A DNA stretch of 8,185 nucleotides from an uncultured Collinsella sp. (GCA_905213265.1 CAJMHR010000058.1:1-8185); one strand, 5' to 3'; numbered from the stretch's first letter, positions 1-6,491 are shown. Notes: generated by a model not told the origin, from the sequence alone. Program-made: numbers and translations.

Positions 1-68
1 ATCGATCGCAGGCAGCGCGCCTTTTTGCGTAGAGCTCTCTTGAAGGGCGAGGCCGAAGTCTGCGACCT

Positions 69-818
69 TTAGGAACGGGCGGCTCCGTCGACGGGGAGCA
101 CGGCGCCCGTGACATAGGAGGATATGTCGCTCGCTAGGAAAACGAAGGCGTTGGCGACGTCCTCGGGCTCGCCCATGCGGCCGAGCGGAATGGTGGCGAT
201 GATGGGCTTGATGACCTCTTCGGGAAGGTTGGCGACCATATCGGTCTTGGTCACGCCGGGAGCGACAGCGTTGACGCGAATGCCCATGGGGGCGAGCTCG
301 CGCGAGAGCGACTGGACCATACCGTTGACGGCGAACTTGGACGTGGGATAGCCAACGCCGGAGGGCTGACCGTACTTGGCGACCATCGAGCTCGTGGTGG
401 TGATGGTGCCGCCGTGGCCTGCCTCGGCCATAATCTTGGCAGCGGCTTGGTGGCCGTTAAAGACGGCGACGACGTTGAGGTCCATGACCTTGGCGAACTC
501 TTCGGCCGTGTACTCCAGAAGCGGCGAGCGCTGGGAGATGCCGGCGTTGTTAACGACCGTGTCCAGGCCACCCATGTCGGCGGCTGCCTCGGTAAAGGCC
601 TCGGTTACGGCCTCGAGCGAGGTGAGGTCGCAGGTGCGGCCCCAGACCTTGGCCTCGGGATAGGCTGCGGCTAGCTTTTCAACGGCGGCGTCGGCAGTCT
701 CCTGACGCGAGCCAAAGACCGTGACGGCGGCGCCCTCCTCGATAAAGCGACAGGCGATGGCATAGCCGATACCGCGCGTGCCTCCGGTGATGATTGCTTT
801 CTTGCCCTCGAGCAACAT
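69..818 (-). CDS. BaiA-like short-chain dehydrogenase/reductase (NAD(P)-dependent)
   Basis: A classical SDR oxidoreductase of 249 residues, a cytoplasmic enzyme that interconverts a hydroxyl and a ketone using NAD(H) or NADP(H). Seen: the glycine-rich cofactor motif TGGTRGIG at 11-18, NNAG at 90-93, Asn115, Ser144, and the YPTSK active site with Tyr157 and Lys161, so the tetrad is complete. The start is fixed by GGAGG (complement of 823-827) four bases before the ATG. Compared from memory, it matches the BaiA 3-alpha-hydroxysteroid dehydrogenases of Clostridium scindens in length and in several blocks (DLTS near 64-67, VFNG at 119-122, SGVGYP at 153-158, APGV at 186-189, FLASD at 227-231). 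The acidic residue that BaiA uses to select NAD appears replaced and an Arg sits at 38, which suggests NADP(H); this is inference. It follows hom on the same strand, beyond a terminator, so it is probably transcribed separately. A FabG-like or other keto-reductase role remains possible. The SDR call is near certain; the substrate is not known. Confidence 0.93.
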   Translation of the reverse strand: MLLEGKKAIITGGTRGIGYAIACRFIEEGAAVTVFGSRQETADAAVEKLAAAYPEAKVWGRTCDLTSLEAVTEAFTEAAADMGGLDTVVNNAGISQRSPLLEYTAEEFAKVMDLNVVAVFNGHQAAAKIMAEAGHGGTITTTSSMVAKYGQPSGVGYPTSKFAVNGMVQSLSRELAPMGIRVNAVAPGVTKTDMVANLPEEVIKPIIATIPLGRMGEPEDVANAFVFLASDISSYVTGAVLPVDGAARS

Positions 819-844
819 GGTGCCTCCATTCTTCGGGGGTTGGA

Positions 845-873
845 CATACGCAGCACAGCATAACGGTAGTCAA
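845..873 (-). promoter_or_regulatory. possible promoter of the SDR gene
   Basis: On the minus strand, TTGACT (complement of 868-873) is followed after 17 bases by CGTATG (complement of 845-850). The -35 is good and the -10 is weak. Transcription would begin about 20 bases upstream of the SDR start codon. The hom terminator lies just upstream, so a promoter is needed somewhere in 819-974; this is the best candidate. Confidence 0.3.
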
Positions 874-974
874 AAACGGCTCTGGTTGCACATCGGTGAA
901 GGGCTCCCCGGTTCTCAGTGAACGGTCAAGTTGTTCAAACGTGGAGCATGCCAATGCGCCTCGAGTGCGCAAGC

Positions 975-1008
975 AAAAGGGCTCCCGTCCAAAATTGAAC
1001 GGGAGCCC
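975..1008 (-). terminator. intrinsic terminator of hom
   Basis: A perfect 10-bp stem pairs 979-988 with 999-1008, with a 10-base loop. Read on the minus strand it is followed by TTTT (complement of 975-978). It begins 33 bases after the hom stop codon and should separate hom from the SDR gene. Confidence 0.88.
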
Positions 1009-1041
1009 CGCAGACACATATGTCGTATGTCGAAGACCGGA

Positions 1042-2385
1042 CTAGTTCGCCATGACGCCTTCGGTCCAAGCCTCAACGTCCTCGATGCGCAGGATGTTGG
1101 CGACCTCGGCCACGCAGTCGACGCTGGCAAGCTCGGCGGTGGCAGCCTGGACGTCCTTCTCGAGCGCGCGGTGCGTCAGGAAGATGACCGAGCAAGTATC
1201 GCTGGCGCCCGACTTGCCGTCCTCGACCTGGTTGATGAGCGAGATCGAGATGTTGTGCTTGGCAAAGATGTCGACCGTCTCGGACAGGGCACCCACGCGG
1301 TCGGCGACCTTCAGGCGCACATAGTACTTAGTCTGGAGCTCGTCCATGGGCTTAAAGGCGAGGTTGTGACCATAGGGCTCAATCTCGGGCAGCGGAGCCA
1401 CGCCGCGGCTGATCTGCTCGGAGAGCGACAGGATATCGCCCACGACGGCGCTCGCGGTGGGGAAGGAGCCTGCGCCGGCACCGTAGAACATGGTTTCGCC
1501 CACGGCGTCACCCACCACGTAGACGGCGTTCATGGCGCCGTTGACCTTGGCGAGCATATGGTCTGCCGGGATGAGCGTGGGATGCACGCGGACGTCGACG
1601 CCGGCGTCGGTGTTGCGTGCGATCCCCAGCAGCTTGATGGTGTAGCCGAGCTCGCGGGCCTGGGCAATGTCCTCGGCGCCGATGGTACGGATACCCTGCT
1701 GGTAGACATCGTCGGTGGTCACGCGGGTGCCAAAGCCGATGGAAGCGAGGATTGCCGTCTTGCTGGCGGCGTCGAAGCCGTCGACGTCGGCGGACGGGTC
1801 GGCCTCGGCATAGCCCTTTGCCTGGGCGTCGGCGAGCACGTCAGCGTAATCGGCGCCCTCGGCGTCCATGCGCGACAGGATGTAGTTGGTGGTGCCGTTG
1901 AGAATGCCAGCGATGGTCAGGATCTTGTTGCCCACCAGGTCGTGCTCGAGCGTGCTCACGATGGGGATGCCACCGCCGCAGCTGGCCTCGCACTTAATCT
2001 GCACGCCGCACGCGCGCGCCTTCTCGGCGAGCGTCTCGACATGACGGCCCAGCAGGGCCTTGTTGGCAGAGACGACATGCTTGCCGTTCTCGAAGGCAGT
2101 GGTGAAGATCTCGGTTGCGGGGTGCTCGCCGCCGATGAGCTCGACGACGATGTCGACGGCGGGGTCGGTGACGACATCGTGCCAGTCGCTCGTAAAGGCC
2201 TCACGCTCAATACCGGCTGCCTCGGCCTGCTCCCAGGCAAGCGCGCAGGCGCGGGTCAGCTTAAGGTCGATGCCGTAGGCTGCCAGGTACTCATCGTGGT
2301 GGCTCTTGATCAGACGGGCCACGCCGCCGCCGACGGTTCCCAGACCGATGAGGCCGACGTTCACGGTGCGCAGGGGTTCGCTCAT
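1042..2385 (-). CDS. hom: homoserine dehydrogenase, ACT-domain type
   Basis: Reduces L-aspartate 4-semialdehyde to L-homoserine with NAD(P)H in the cytoplasm, the branch point towards threonine, isoleucine and methionine. The 447-residue protein has an N-terminal Rossmann domain with GLGTVG at 14-19 and SANK at 106-109 (Lys109). A catalytic and dimer domain follows, with GILNGTTNYIL at 160-170 and GYAEADP at 191-197 (Glu194). The hallmark GFDAASK at 203-209 carries the expected Asp205 and Lys209. An ACT regulatory domain spans about 354-430 (YYVRLKVADRVGALSE onward); in this family it usually mediates threonine feedback. Length is typical of stand-alone bacterial Hom. The start is set by AAGGAG (complement of 2392-2397) six bases before the ATG. 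No thrB, thrC or aspartate kinase gene lies beside it in this window, and it ends in its own terminator, so it may be a single-gene unit. The reading is open throughout with no missing key residue. Confidence 0.97.
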   Translation of the reverse strand: MSEPLRTVNVGLIGLGTVGGGVARLIKSHHDEYLAAYGIDLKLTRACALAWEQAEAAGIEREAFTSDWHDVVTDPAVDIVVELIGGEHPATEIFTTAFENGKHVVSANKALLGRHVETLAEKARACGVQIKCEASCGGGIPIVSTLEHDLVGNKILTIAGILNGTTNYILSRMDAEGADYADVLADAQAKGYAEADPSADVDGFDAASKTAILASIGFGTRVTTDDVYQQGIRTIGAEDIAQARELGYTIKLLGIARNTDAGVDVRVHPTLIPADHMLAKVNGAMNAVYVVGDAVGETMFYGAGAGSFPTASAVVGDILSLSEQISRGVAPLPEIEPYGHNLAFKPMDELQTKYYVRLKVADRVGALSETVDIFAKHNISISLINQVEDGKSGASDTCSVIFLTHRALEKDVQAATAELASVDCVAEVANILRIEDVEAWTEGVMAN

Positions 2386-2439
2386 AGATAGCTCCTTCGT
2401 GCATCTTATGGATGGATTAACCGCTTAAAGGTTGAGTGC

Positions 2440-2445
2440 ATTCTA
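2440..2445 (-). promoter_or_regulatory. possible -10 element of the hom promoter
   Basis: TAGAAT (complement of 2440-2445) is a five-of-six match to the -10 consensus. It would start transcription about 48 bases before the hom ATG. No convincing -35 stands 16-18 bases upstream. Between it and the gene, AACC (2419-2422) and GGTT (2430-2433) form a short inverted repeat around the expected start site, a possible operator. Confidence 0.33.
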
Positions 2446-2578
2446 GCGTGAAGTGCGGGCGCGTGCTTGCCTGGCAGCGGGAGCAGCACAAAACGCCACC
2501 CCCGAAACGCTGCGGAAACATTGGAAACACGCTCGCTACAAACGGAACTCCGTAACAAACTGTCAACGTTTGCGCCAT

Positions 2579-2924
2579 AAGGTTTGCTTTACCGATCCCT
2601 CCATGGGGGGGCAGCGCCGCGAAGTTCTTGGCCGAGAAGTATGCAGACGCCAAGATCGCCTTGTTCTACAACTCCGGTGATACGTATGGCTCGGGCGTTG
2701 CCGACGCCTTTGCCGAGCAGGCCAAGGCGTCCAAGCTCGACATCGTCGATACCGAGACCTTTAAGGACGACTCTTCCACGAGCTTTACCAACCAGCTCAC
2801 CAAGGCCATGCGCAAGATCAAGATTGAGGGCCTGACGGGCGAGCTCACGTGGAACGACGAGGGCCAGGTCGAAAAACCCGCTACTGCCTATGTGATTCAG
2901 GACGGCAAGTACATCTCCGCCTAA
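2579..2924 (+). pseudogene. relic of a second LivK-type binding protein gene
   Basis: A remnant paralogue of livK. In translation 2582-2604 reads VCFTDPS, matching LivK residues 160-166. A run of seven G (2605-2611) then shifts the frame by +1, and 2616-2807 continues as AAKFLAEKYAD to TNQLTKA, matching LivK 171-234 at roughly three residues in four. The reading then jumps to MRKIKIEGLTG through to the stop at 2922-2924, matching LivK 358-395. So the N-terminal 159 residues, including the lipoprotein signal, and about 123 central residues are gone. The join at 2800-2806 is CCAAGGC, which occurs at both edges of the matching segment in intact livK. A TTG at 2628 could open a 98-codon frame, but the product would lack a signal and half the ligand fold, so it is not called as a gene. 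The divergence suggests an old second binding protein rather than a fresh duplication of livK. Confidence 0.9.
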
Positions 2925-2933
2925 GTGCATATA

Positions 2934-2958
2934 ACGAGACCGGTGGGGTCGTTTTATT
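2934..2958 (+). terminator. weak terminator-like hairpin after the livK relic
   Basis: ACGA (2934-2937) can pair with TCGT (2949-2952), with an imperfect GACC/GGGG interior, followed by TTTTATT. The stem is weak. It sits ten bases after the relic's stop codon, where the terminator of the original gene would be. Confidence 0.35.
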
Positions 2959-3070
2959 CAGGGCAAGGGCGCTTGTAACAGAACAGAAACATTACTTTCA
3001 CACAATAAAGTGGCTAAACTGCATAAACCGATAGGAATACGCACAAATATGGATAAATGGACAAAACAAA

Positions 3071-3099
3071 AGAAAAGTTGAAATAATCGCCACTTTTCT
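3071..3099 (+). promoter_or_regulatory. inverted repeat upstream of livK, possible operator or activator site
   Basis: AGAAAAGT (3071-3078) and ACTTTTCT (3092-3099) are perfect 8-base arms around a 13-base AT-rich centre. An overlapping smaller pair, AGTTGA (3076-3081) and TCAACT (3098-3103), adds further symmetry. The repeat lies in the AT-rich stretch before livK, where a regulator site would be expected. The repeat is directly visible; its role is inference and the cognate protein is unknown. Confidence 0.45.
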
Positions 3100-3112
3100 C
3101 AACTAAAGCGTC

Positions 3113-3118
3113 TACTAT
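3113..3118 (+). promoter_or_regulatory. possible -10 element of the liv operon promoter
   Basis: TACTAT matches four of six -10 positions and has no good -35 at normal spacing. If used, transcription starts near 3125. The inverted repeat at 3071-3099 would then be centred about 40 bases upstream, the usual position for an activator that touches RNA polymerase. This would explain the missing -35. Confidence 0.33.
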
Positions 3119-3126
3119 TTTGCGAA

Positions 3127-3172
3127 CGCCGAACACGGCGAAGGATGGCCTGTCGGGTAACCGAAACCCGAC
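3127..3172 (+). other. two hairpins in the livK leader
   Basis: CGCCG (3127-3131) pairs with CGGCG (3136-3140) around AACA. GTCGGGT (3152-3158) pairs with ACCCGAC (3166-3172) around a 7-base loop. Both precede the AGGAG ribosome binding site at 3183-3187 and leave it free. They may protect the 5' end of the mRNA or tune translation. No riboswitch class I know matches this short leader. Confidence 0.5.
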
Positions 3173-3193
3173 GAGATTTGAGAGGAGAGCCGC

Positions 3194-4381
3194 ATGTCGA
3201 GCCTCACCGGTAAGTCATTGAACCCTGTTATGAATCGCAGGAGCGTTATCGCGAGCGCAGCAGGTCTGGGGGCGATGTCCATTCTAGCTGGCTGCTCCTC
3301 CAACGGCGGCGACAGCGGTTCCGCTTCAAGCGACGCTTCGTTTAAGATCGGTACCATCGGCCCGCTGACCGGCGCCAACGCGTCCTACGGCAAGTCCGTT
3401 ACCCAGGGTGTCGAGCTTGGCTGCAAGGATTTCTCGACCAAGGAGCTGCCGCTTGCCAGCAAGGCCGAGGATGACCAGGCCGACGGCGAGAAGGCCGTCA
3501 ACGCCTTCAACACCCTGCTCGACTGGGGCATGCGGGCCCTCGTCGGCCCGACCACCACGGGTGCGTCGGTTGCCGTTGCCGCCGAGTGCGGTAACGACCC
3601 CAAGACGTTCATGATCACCCCGTCCGCGTCCTCCGAGGACGTCACCGACGGCAAGGATTGCGTCTTCCAGGTTTGCTTCACCGACCCCAACCAGGGTGTC
3701 AACGCTGCCAAGTTCCTGGCGCAGAAGTATGCGGACGAGAAGTTCGTGCTGTTCTATAACTCCGGCGACGCCTATTCTTCGGGCATCGCAGATTCCTTTA
3801 AGGCCCAGGCCGCTGAGTCCAAGCTCGAGATTGTTGACGAGGAGACCTTTAAGGACGACTCCGCCACGAGCTTTACCAACCAGCTGACCAAGGCCAAGCA
3901 GGCCGGCGCCACCATGATCTTTGCGCCGATCTACTACACGCCGGCGTCCGTCCTGCTCAAGAACGCCAAGGACATGGGCTACGACGTCAAGATGATGGGC
4001 TGCGACGGCATGGACGGCATCCTGGGCGTTGAGGGCTTCGATACCTCTCTTGCTGAGGGTCTGCTGCTCATGACCCCGTTCTCCGCCGACGACGAGAAGA
4101 ACGCCGACTTCGTTAACGCTTACAAGGATAAGTACGGCGATACCCCCGACCAGTTTGCCGCCGACGCCTACGACGGCGTGCACGCGGTGGCCGAGGCCGT
4201 CAAGGAGGCCGGTCTTGGTGTCGACGCCGATCCGACCGAGGTCGCCGAGAAGCTGTCCAAGGCTATGCTCAAGATTACCGTTGACGGTCTGACCGGCAAG
4301 CTCACCTGGAACGATAAGGGCCAGGTCCAGAAGGAGCCCACGGCGTACGTCATCACCGACGGCAAGTACGTGCAGGCCTAA
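3194..4381 (+). CDS. livK: branched-chain amino-acid ABC transporter, substrate-binding lipoprotein
   Basis: The extracytoplasmic ligand-capturing subunit of the transporter encoded downstream, 395 residues, periplasmic-binding type I fold (Leu/Ile/Val-binding family). Residues 1-34 are a lipoprotein signal: NRRS at 14-17, a hydrophobic stretch, and the lipobox LAGC at 31-34 with Cys34 as the lipid-bearing residue. A Gly/Ser-rich linker follows, and the fold begins at about 50 (KIGTIGPLTG). Family landmarks include SYG at 64-66, VGPTTTGAS at 117-125, TPSAS at 142-146, and FAADAYDGV at 321-329. AGGAG at 3183-3187, six bases before the ATG, supports this start; Met13 has no such site. The twin Arg followed by Ser-Val-Ile also fits a Tat signal. 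Neighbours make import of Leu, Ile, Val or a related compound the likely role, but ligand choice cannot be read here; some relatives bind amides, urea or aromatic acids. Confidence 0.95.
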   Translation: MSSLTGKSLNPVMNRRSVIASAAGLGAMSILAGCSSNGGDSGSASSDASFKIGTIGPLTGANASYGKSVTQGVELGCKDFSTKELPLASKAEDDQADGEKAVNAFNTLLDWGMRALVGPTTTGASVAVAAECGNDPKTFMITPSASSEDVTDGKDCVFQVCFTDPNQGVNAAKFLAQKYADEKFVLFYNSGDAYSSGIADSFKAQAAESKLEIVDEETFKDDSATSFTNQLTKAKQAGATMIFAPIYYTPASVLLKNAKDMGYDVKMMGCDGMDGILGVEGFDTSLAEGLLLMTPFSADDEKNADFVNAYKDKYGDTPDQFAADAYDGVHAVAEAVKEAGLGVDADPTEVAEKLSKAMLKITVDGLTGKLTWNDKGQVQKEPTAYVITDGKYVQA

Positions 4382-4412
4382 TTGGCCGCCTTACATAGAG
4401 CGGTTTTGATCC

Positions 4413-4444
4413 CAAGCAGGGGAGGTTTTGGCCTTCCCTGCTTG
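4413..4444 (+). other. strong hairpin between livK and livH
   Basis: A 13-bp stem, with one G-U pair, joins 4413-4425 to 4432-4444 around the loop TTTTGG. No T-run follows, so it is a poor terminator. Its place just after the binding-protein gene fits an RNA element that shields the livK part of the message from 3' decay or limits read-through into livH. A weaker 4-bp hairpin followed by TTTT (4386-4407) precedes it. Confidence 0.7.
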
Positions 4445-4454
4445 CTTGGTATCT

Positions 4455-4478
4455 AGGGACAGTGTAACGTCCCTGTTT
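4455..4478 (+). terminator. second livK-livH hairpin, possible partial terminator
   Basis: AGGGAC (4455-4460) pairs with GTCCCT (4469-4474) around an 8-base loop and is followed by GTTT. The stem is short and the T-run poor, so at most partial termination is expected. With the larger hairpin upstream it could lower expression of livHMGF relative to livK. Confidence 0.4.
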
Positions 4479-4520
4479 CATACATTAACTGGAAACCTAT
4501 TCGAAAGGGGGATGTGGAAC

Positions 4521-5402
4521 ATGACGGTCTTTATCCAATACCTGGTCAACGGCCTGTCCATGGGCAGCGTCTACGCCATCATCGCGTTGGGCTACACCAT
4601 GGTCTACGGTATCGCCAAGATGCTCAACTTCGCTCACGGCGATGTCATCATGGTCGGTGCCTATGTCTCGTTCTGCGCCACGTCGTATCTCGGCCTCCCG
4701 GGCTGGGCATCTGTAGTTCTCTCTTGTGTGGTCTGCACGGTTCTCGGTGTTCTCATTGAGGGTCTGGCCTATAAGCCGCTGCGCCAAGCAGGCCCGCTGG
4801 CCGTTCTGATCACGGCCATCGGCGTGTCTTACTTCCTGCAGAACGCCGCGCAGCTTCTGTGGGGCGCCACGCCCAAGAACTTCACTTCGCTCGTCACCTT
4901 CCCGGTGCCGGAGTTCTTGGCCAAGTTTAACGTAAGCGCCGTCTCGCTCGTCACCATCGTCGCCTGCCTGGTTATCATGGCCGGCCTGATGTTCTTTACA
5001 GGTAAGACCAAGATGGGCAAGGCCATGCGCGCTGTGTCCGAGGACAAGGCCGCCGCTCAGCTCATGGGCATCAACGTCAACCGCACCATCTCGATGACGT
5101 TCGCCATCGGCTCCGCCCTTGCCGCCATCGCCGGCGTGCTCCTGTGCTCCTACTCGCCGGTGTTGCAGCCCACCACGGGCGCCATGCCTGGCATCAAGGC
5201 CTTCGACGCTGCCGTTTTCGGCGGCATCGGCTCCATCCCCGGTGCCTTTGTCGGCGGTATTCTCATCGGCATCATCGAGGCGATGGCGCAGGCTTACATT
5301 TCCACGAGCCTTGCCAACTCCATCGTCTTTGGTGTTTTGATCATCGTCCTGCTCGTCAAGCCTGCCGGCCTCTTGGGCAAGTACGTTCCCGAGAAGGTAT
5401 AG
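4521..5402 (+). CDS. livH: branched-chain amino-acid ABC transporter permease LivH
   Basis: One of the two integral membrane channel subunits, pairing with LivM. The 293-residue protein is strongly hydrophobic, with about eight likely membrane segments. Family landmarks are LNFAHGDVIMVGAY at 35-48, the ATPase-contacting cytoplasmic loop around 166-185 (GKAMRAVSEDKAAAQLMGI), and GGIGSIPGA at 234-242 near the C-terminus. I chose the ATG at 4521 because AAAGGGGG (4504-4511) lies nine bases before it. The ATG at 4512 directly abuts that G-run and cannot use it. A farther upstream ATG at 4428 would begin inside the intergenic hairpin and add a non-conserved leader. The next gene begins at the base after the stop codon, so LivM translation is probably coupled. 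Confidence 0.95.
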   Translation: MTVFIQYLVNGLSMGSVYAIIALGYTMVYGIAKMLNFAHGDVIMVGAYVSFCATSYLGLPGWASVVLSCVVCTVLGVLIEGLAYKPLRQAGPLAVLITAIGVSYFLQNAAQLLWGATPKNFTSLVTFPVPEFLAKFNVSAVSLVTIVACLVIMAGLMFFTGKTKMGKAMRAVSEDKAAAQLMGINVNRTISMTFAIGSALAAIAGVLLCSYSPVLQPTTGAMPGIKAFDAAVFGGIGSIPGAFVGGILIGIIEAMAQAYISTSLANSIVFGVLIIVLLVKPAGLLGKYVPEKV

Positions 5403-6491
5403 GTGAGCGTTATGAAGTTTCTTAAAGACAAGCAGACGCGTCACGACTTTGTCACGTACGCCATGTGCGTTGTGGCGTTCGCCATCGTCTTCTTTATGCA
5501 GTCTAACCACATGATCCCGCGCATGATCGCCGGTCAGTTGGTTCCCATCACGGCCTATATCGTCATGGCAATCTCCCTTAACCTCGTCGTCGGCATCGCG
5601 GGCGACTTGTCGCTGGGCCACGCGGGCTTTATGAGCGTCGGTGCCTATACGGGCATCGTCACTGCCGTCGCGCTGGAGAGCACCGTTCCGTCCGATCCGA
5701 TGCGTCTGATCATCAGCATTGTGGTCGGCGCTATCGCCGCTGCCATTCTGGGCTTCTTGATCGGTATCCCGGTCCTGCGCCTGAGCGGCGACTATCTGGC
5801 CATTGTGACCCTGGCTTTTGGCGAGATCATCAAAGAGGTCGTCACCTGCCTCATTGTGGGCGTCGATTCCCGCGGCCTGCATGTGATCTTTAACATCACG
5901 GGTAACTCCACGATCGACGACCTGCACCTGCTCGAGGACGGCACCGCCATCATCAAGGGCGCGCAGGGCGCATCGGGCGTGTCGACCTATTCGACCTTCC
6001 TTGCCGGCGCAATTCTGGTTATGGTCGCGCTCGTGATTGTGCTCAACCTGGTTCGCAGCCGTACCGGTCGTGCCATTATTGCCGTGCGCGACAACAAGAT
6101 CGCTGCCGAGTCCGTGGGCATCTCCGTTACCCAGTACCGCATGATCGCCTTCGTGGTTTCCGCTGCCCTCGCCGGTGCTGCCGGAGCCCTGTTCGGCGGT
6201 AACTTCTCGCAGCTTTCCGCCACTAAGTTCGACTTCAATACGTCCATCCTCATTCTGGTGTTCGTGGTCCTGGGCGGCCTGGGCAACATGCGCGGCTCCG
6301 TTATCGCCGCGGCGCTGCTCACGGTGCTCCCCGAGCTGCTCCGTCAGTTCTCGGACTACCGCATGCTCATCTACGCCATCGTGTTGATTCTGGTCATGGT
6401 CTTTACCAACAACCCACAGCTCAAGGCGTTCTTCGCACGCATTAAGGACCGCTTTGCTTCCAAGAAGGAGGTGGCAGCCGATGCCCAGTAA
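5403..6491 (+). CDS. livM: branched-chain amino-acid ABC transporter permease LivM
   Basis: The second membrane channel subunit, 362 residues. It shows the LivM motif GDLSLGHAGFMSVGAY at 67-82, a long hydrophobic C-terminal half, the ATPase-contacting loop around 222-241 (GRAIIAVRDNKIAAESVGI), and GGLGNMRG at 291-298. A less hydrophobic stretch at about 153-195 lies between membrane segments, as is usual in LivM, and the C-terminal tail is charged. The GTG at 5403 directly follows the livH stop and has AGAAGG (5392-5397) five bases upstream. The ATG at 5412, with AGGTGA (5401-5406) five bases upstream, is almost as good and would shorten the protein by three residues. The 3' end overlaps livG by 11 bases. 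Confidence 0.95.
   Translation: MSVMKFLKDKQTRHDFVTYAMCVVAFAIVFFMQSNHMIPRMIAGQLVPITAYIVMAISLNLVVGIAGDLSLGHAGFMSVGAYTGIVTAVALESTVPSDPMRLIISIVVGAIAAAILGFLIGIPVLRLSGDYLAIVTLAFGEIIKEVVTCLIVGVDSRGLHVIFNITGNSTIDDLHLLEDGTAIIKGAQGASGVSTYSTFLAGAILVMVALVIVLNLVRSRTGRAIIAVRDNKIAAESVGISVTQYRMIAFVVSAALAGAAGALFGGNFSQLSATKFDFNTSILILVFVVLGGLGNMRGSVIAAALLTVLPELLRQFSDYRMLIYAIVLILVMVFTNNPQLKAFFARIKDRFASKKEVAADAQ

Noticed and set aside
1..73. A DFG motif on the minus strand suggesting a protein kinase
   Set aside because: Only about 24 codons are visible, with no other kinase motif. Three residues are not evidence of a kinase.
931..2391. A 486-codon plus-strand open frame across hom
   Set aside because: It is the antisense shadow of hom and runs through the hom terminator. 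Its composition is the mirror of hom codons and no family motif appears.
2628..2924. A possible 98-residue small protein starting at TTG in the livK relic
   Set aside because: There is no ribosome binding site before the TTG. The sequence is a fused fragment of LivK without signal peptide or a complete ligand lobe.
3326..4183. A 285-codon minus-strand open frame opposite livK
   Set aside because: It is an antisense shadow of a well-conserved binding protein, typical of GC-rich DNA.
4428..4520. A longer LivH starting at the ATG at 4428
   Set aside because: That start lies in the loop of a 13-bp hairpin and has no downstream conservation. The ATG at 4521 has a G-rich ribosome site and gives the family's normal N-terminus.
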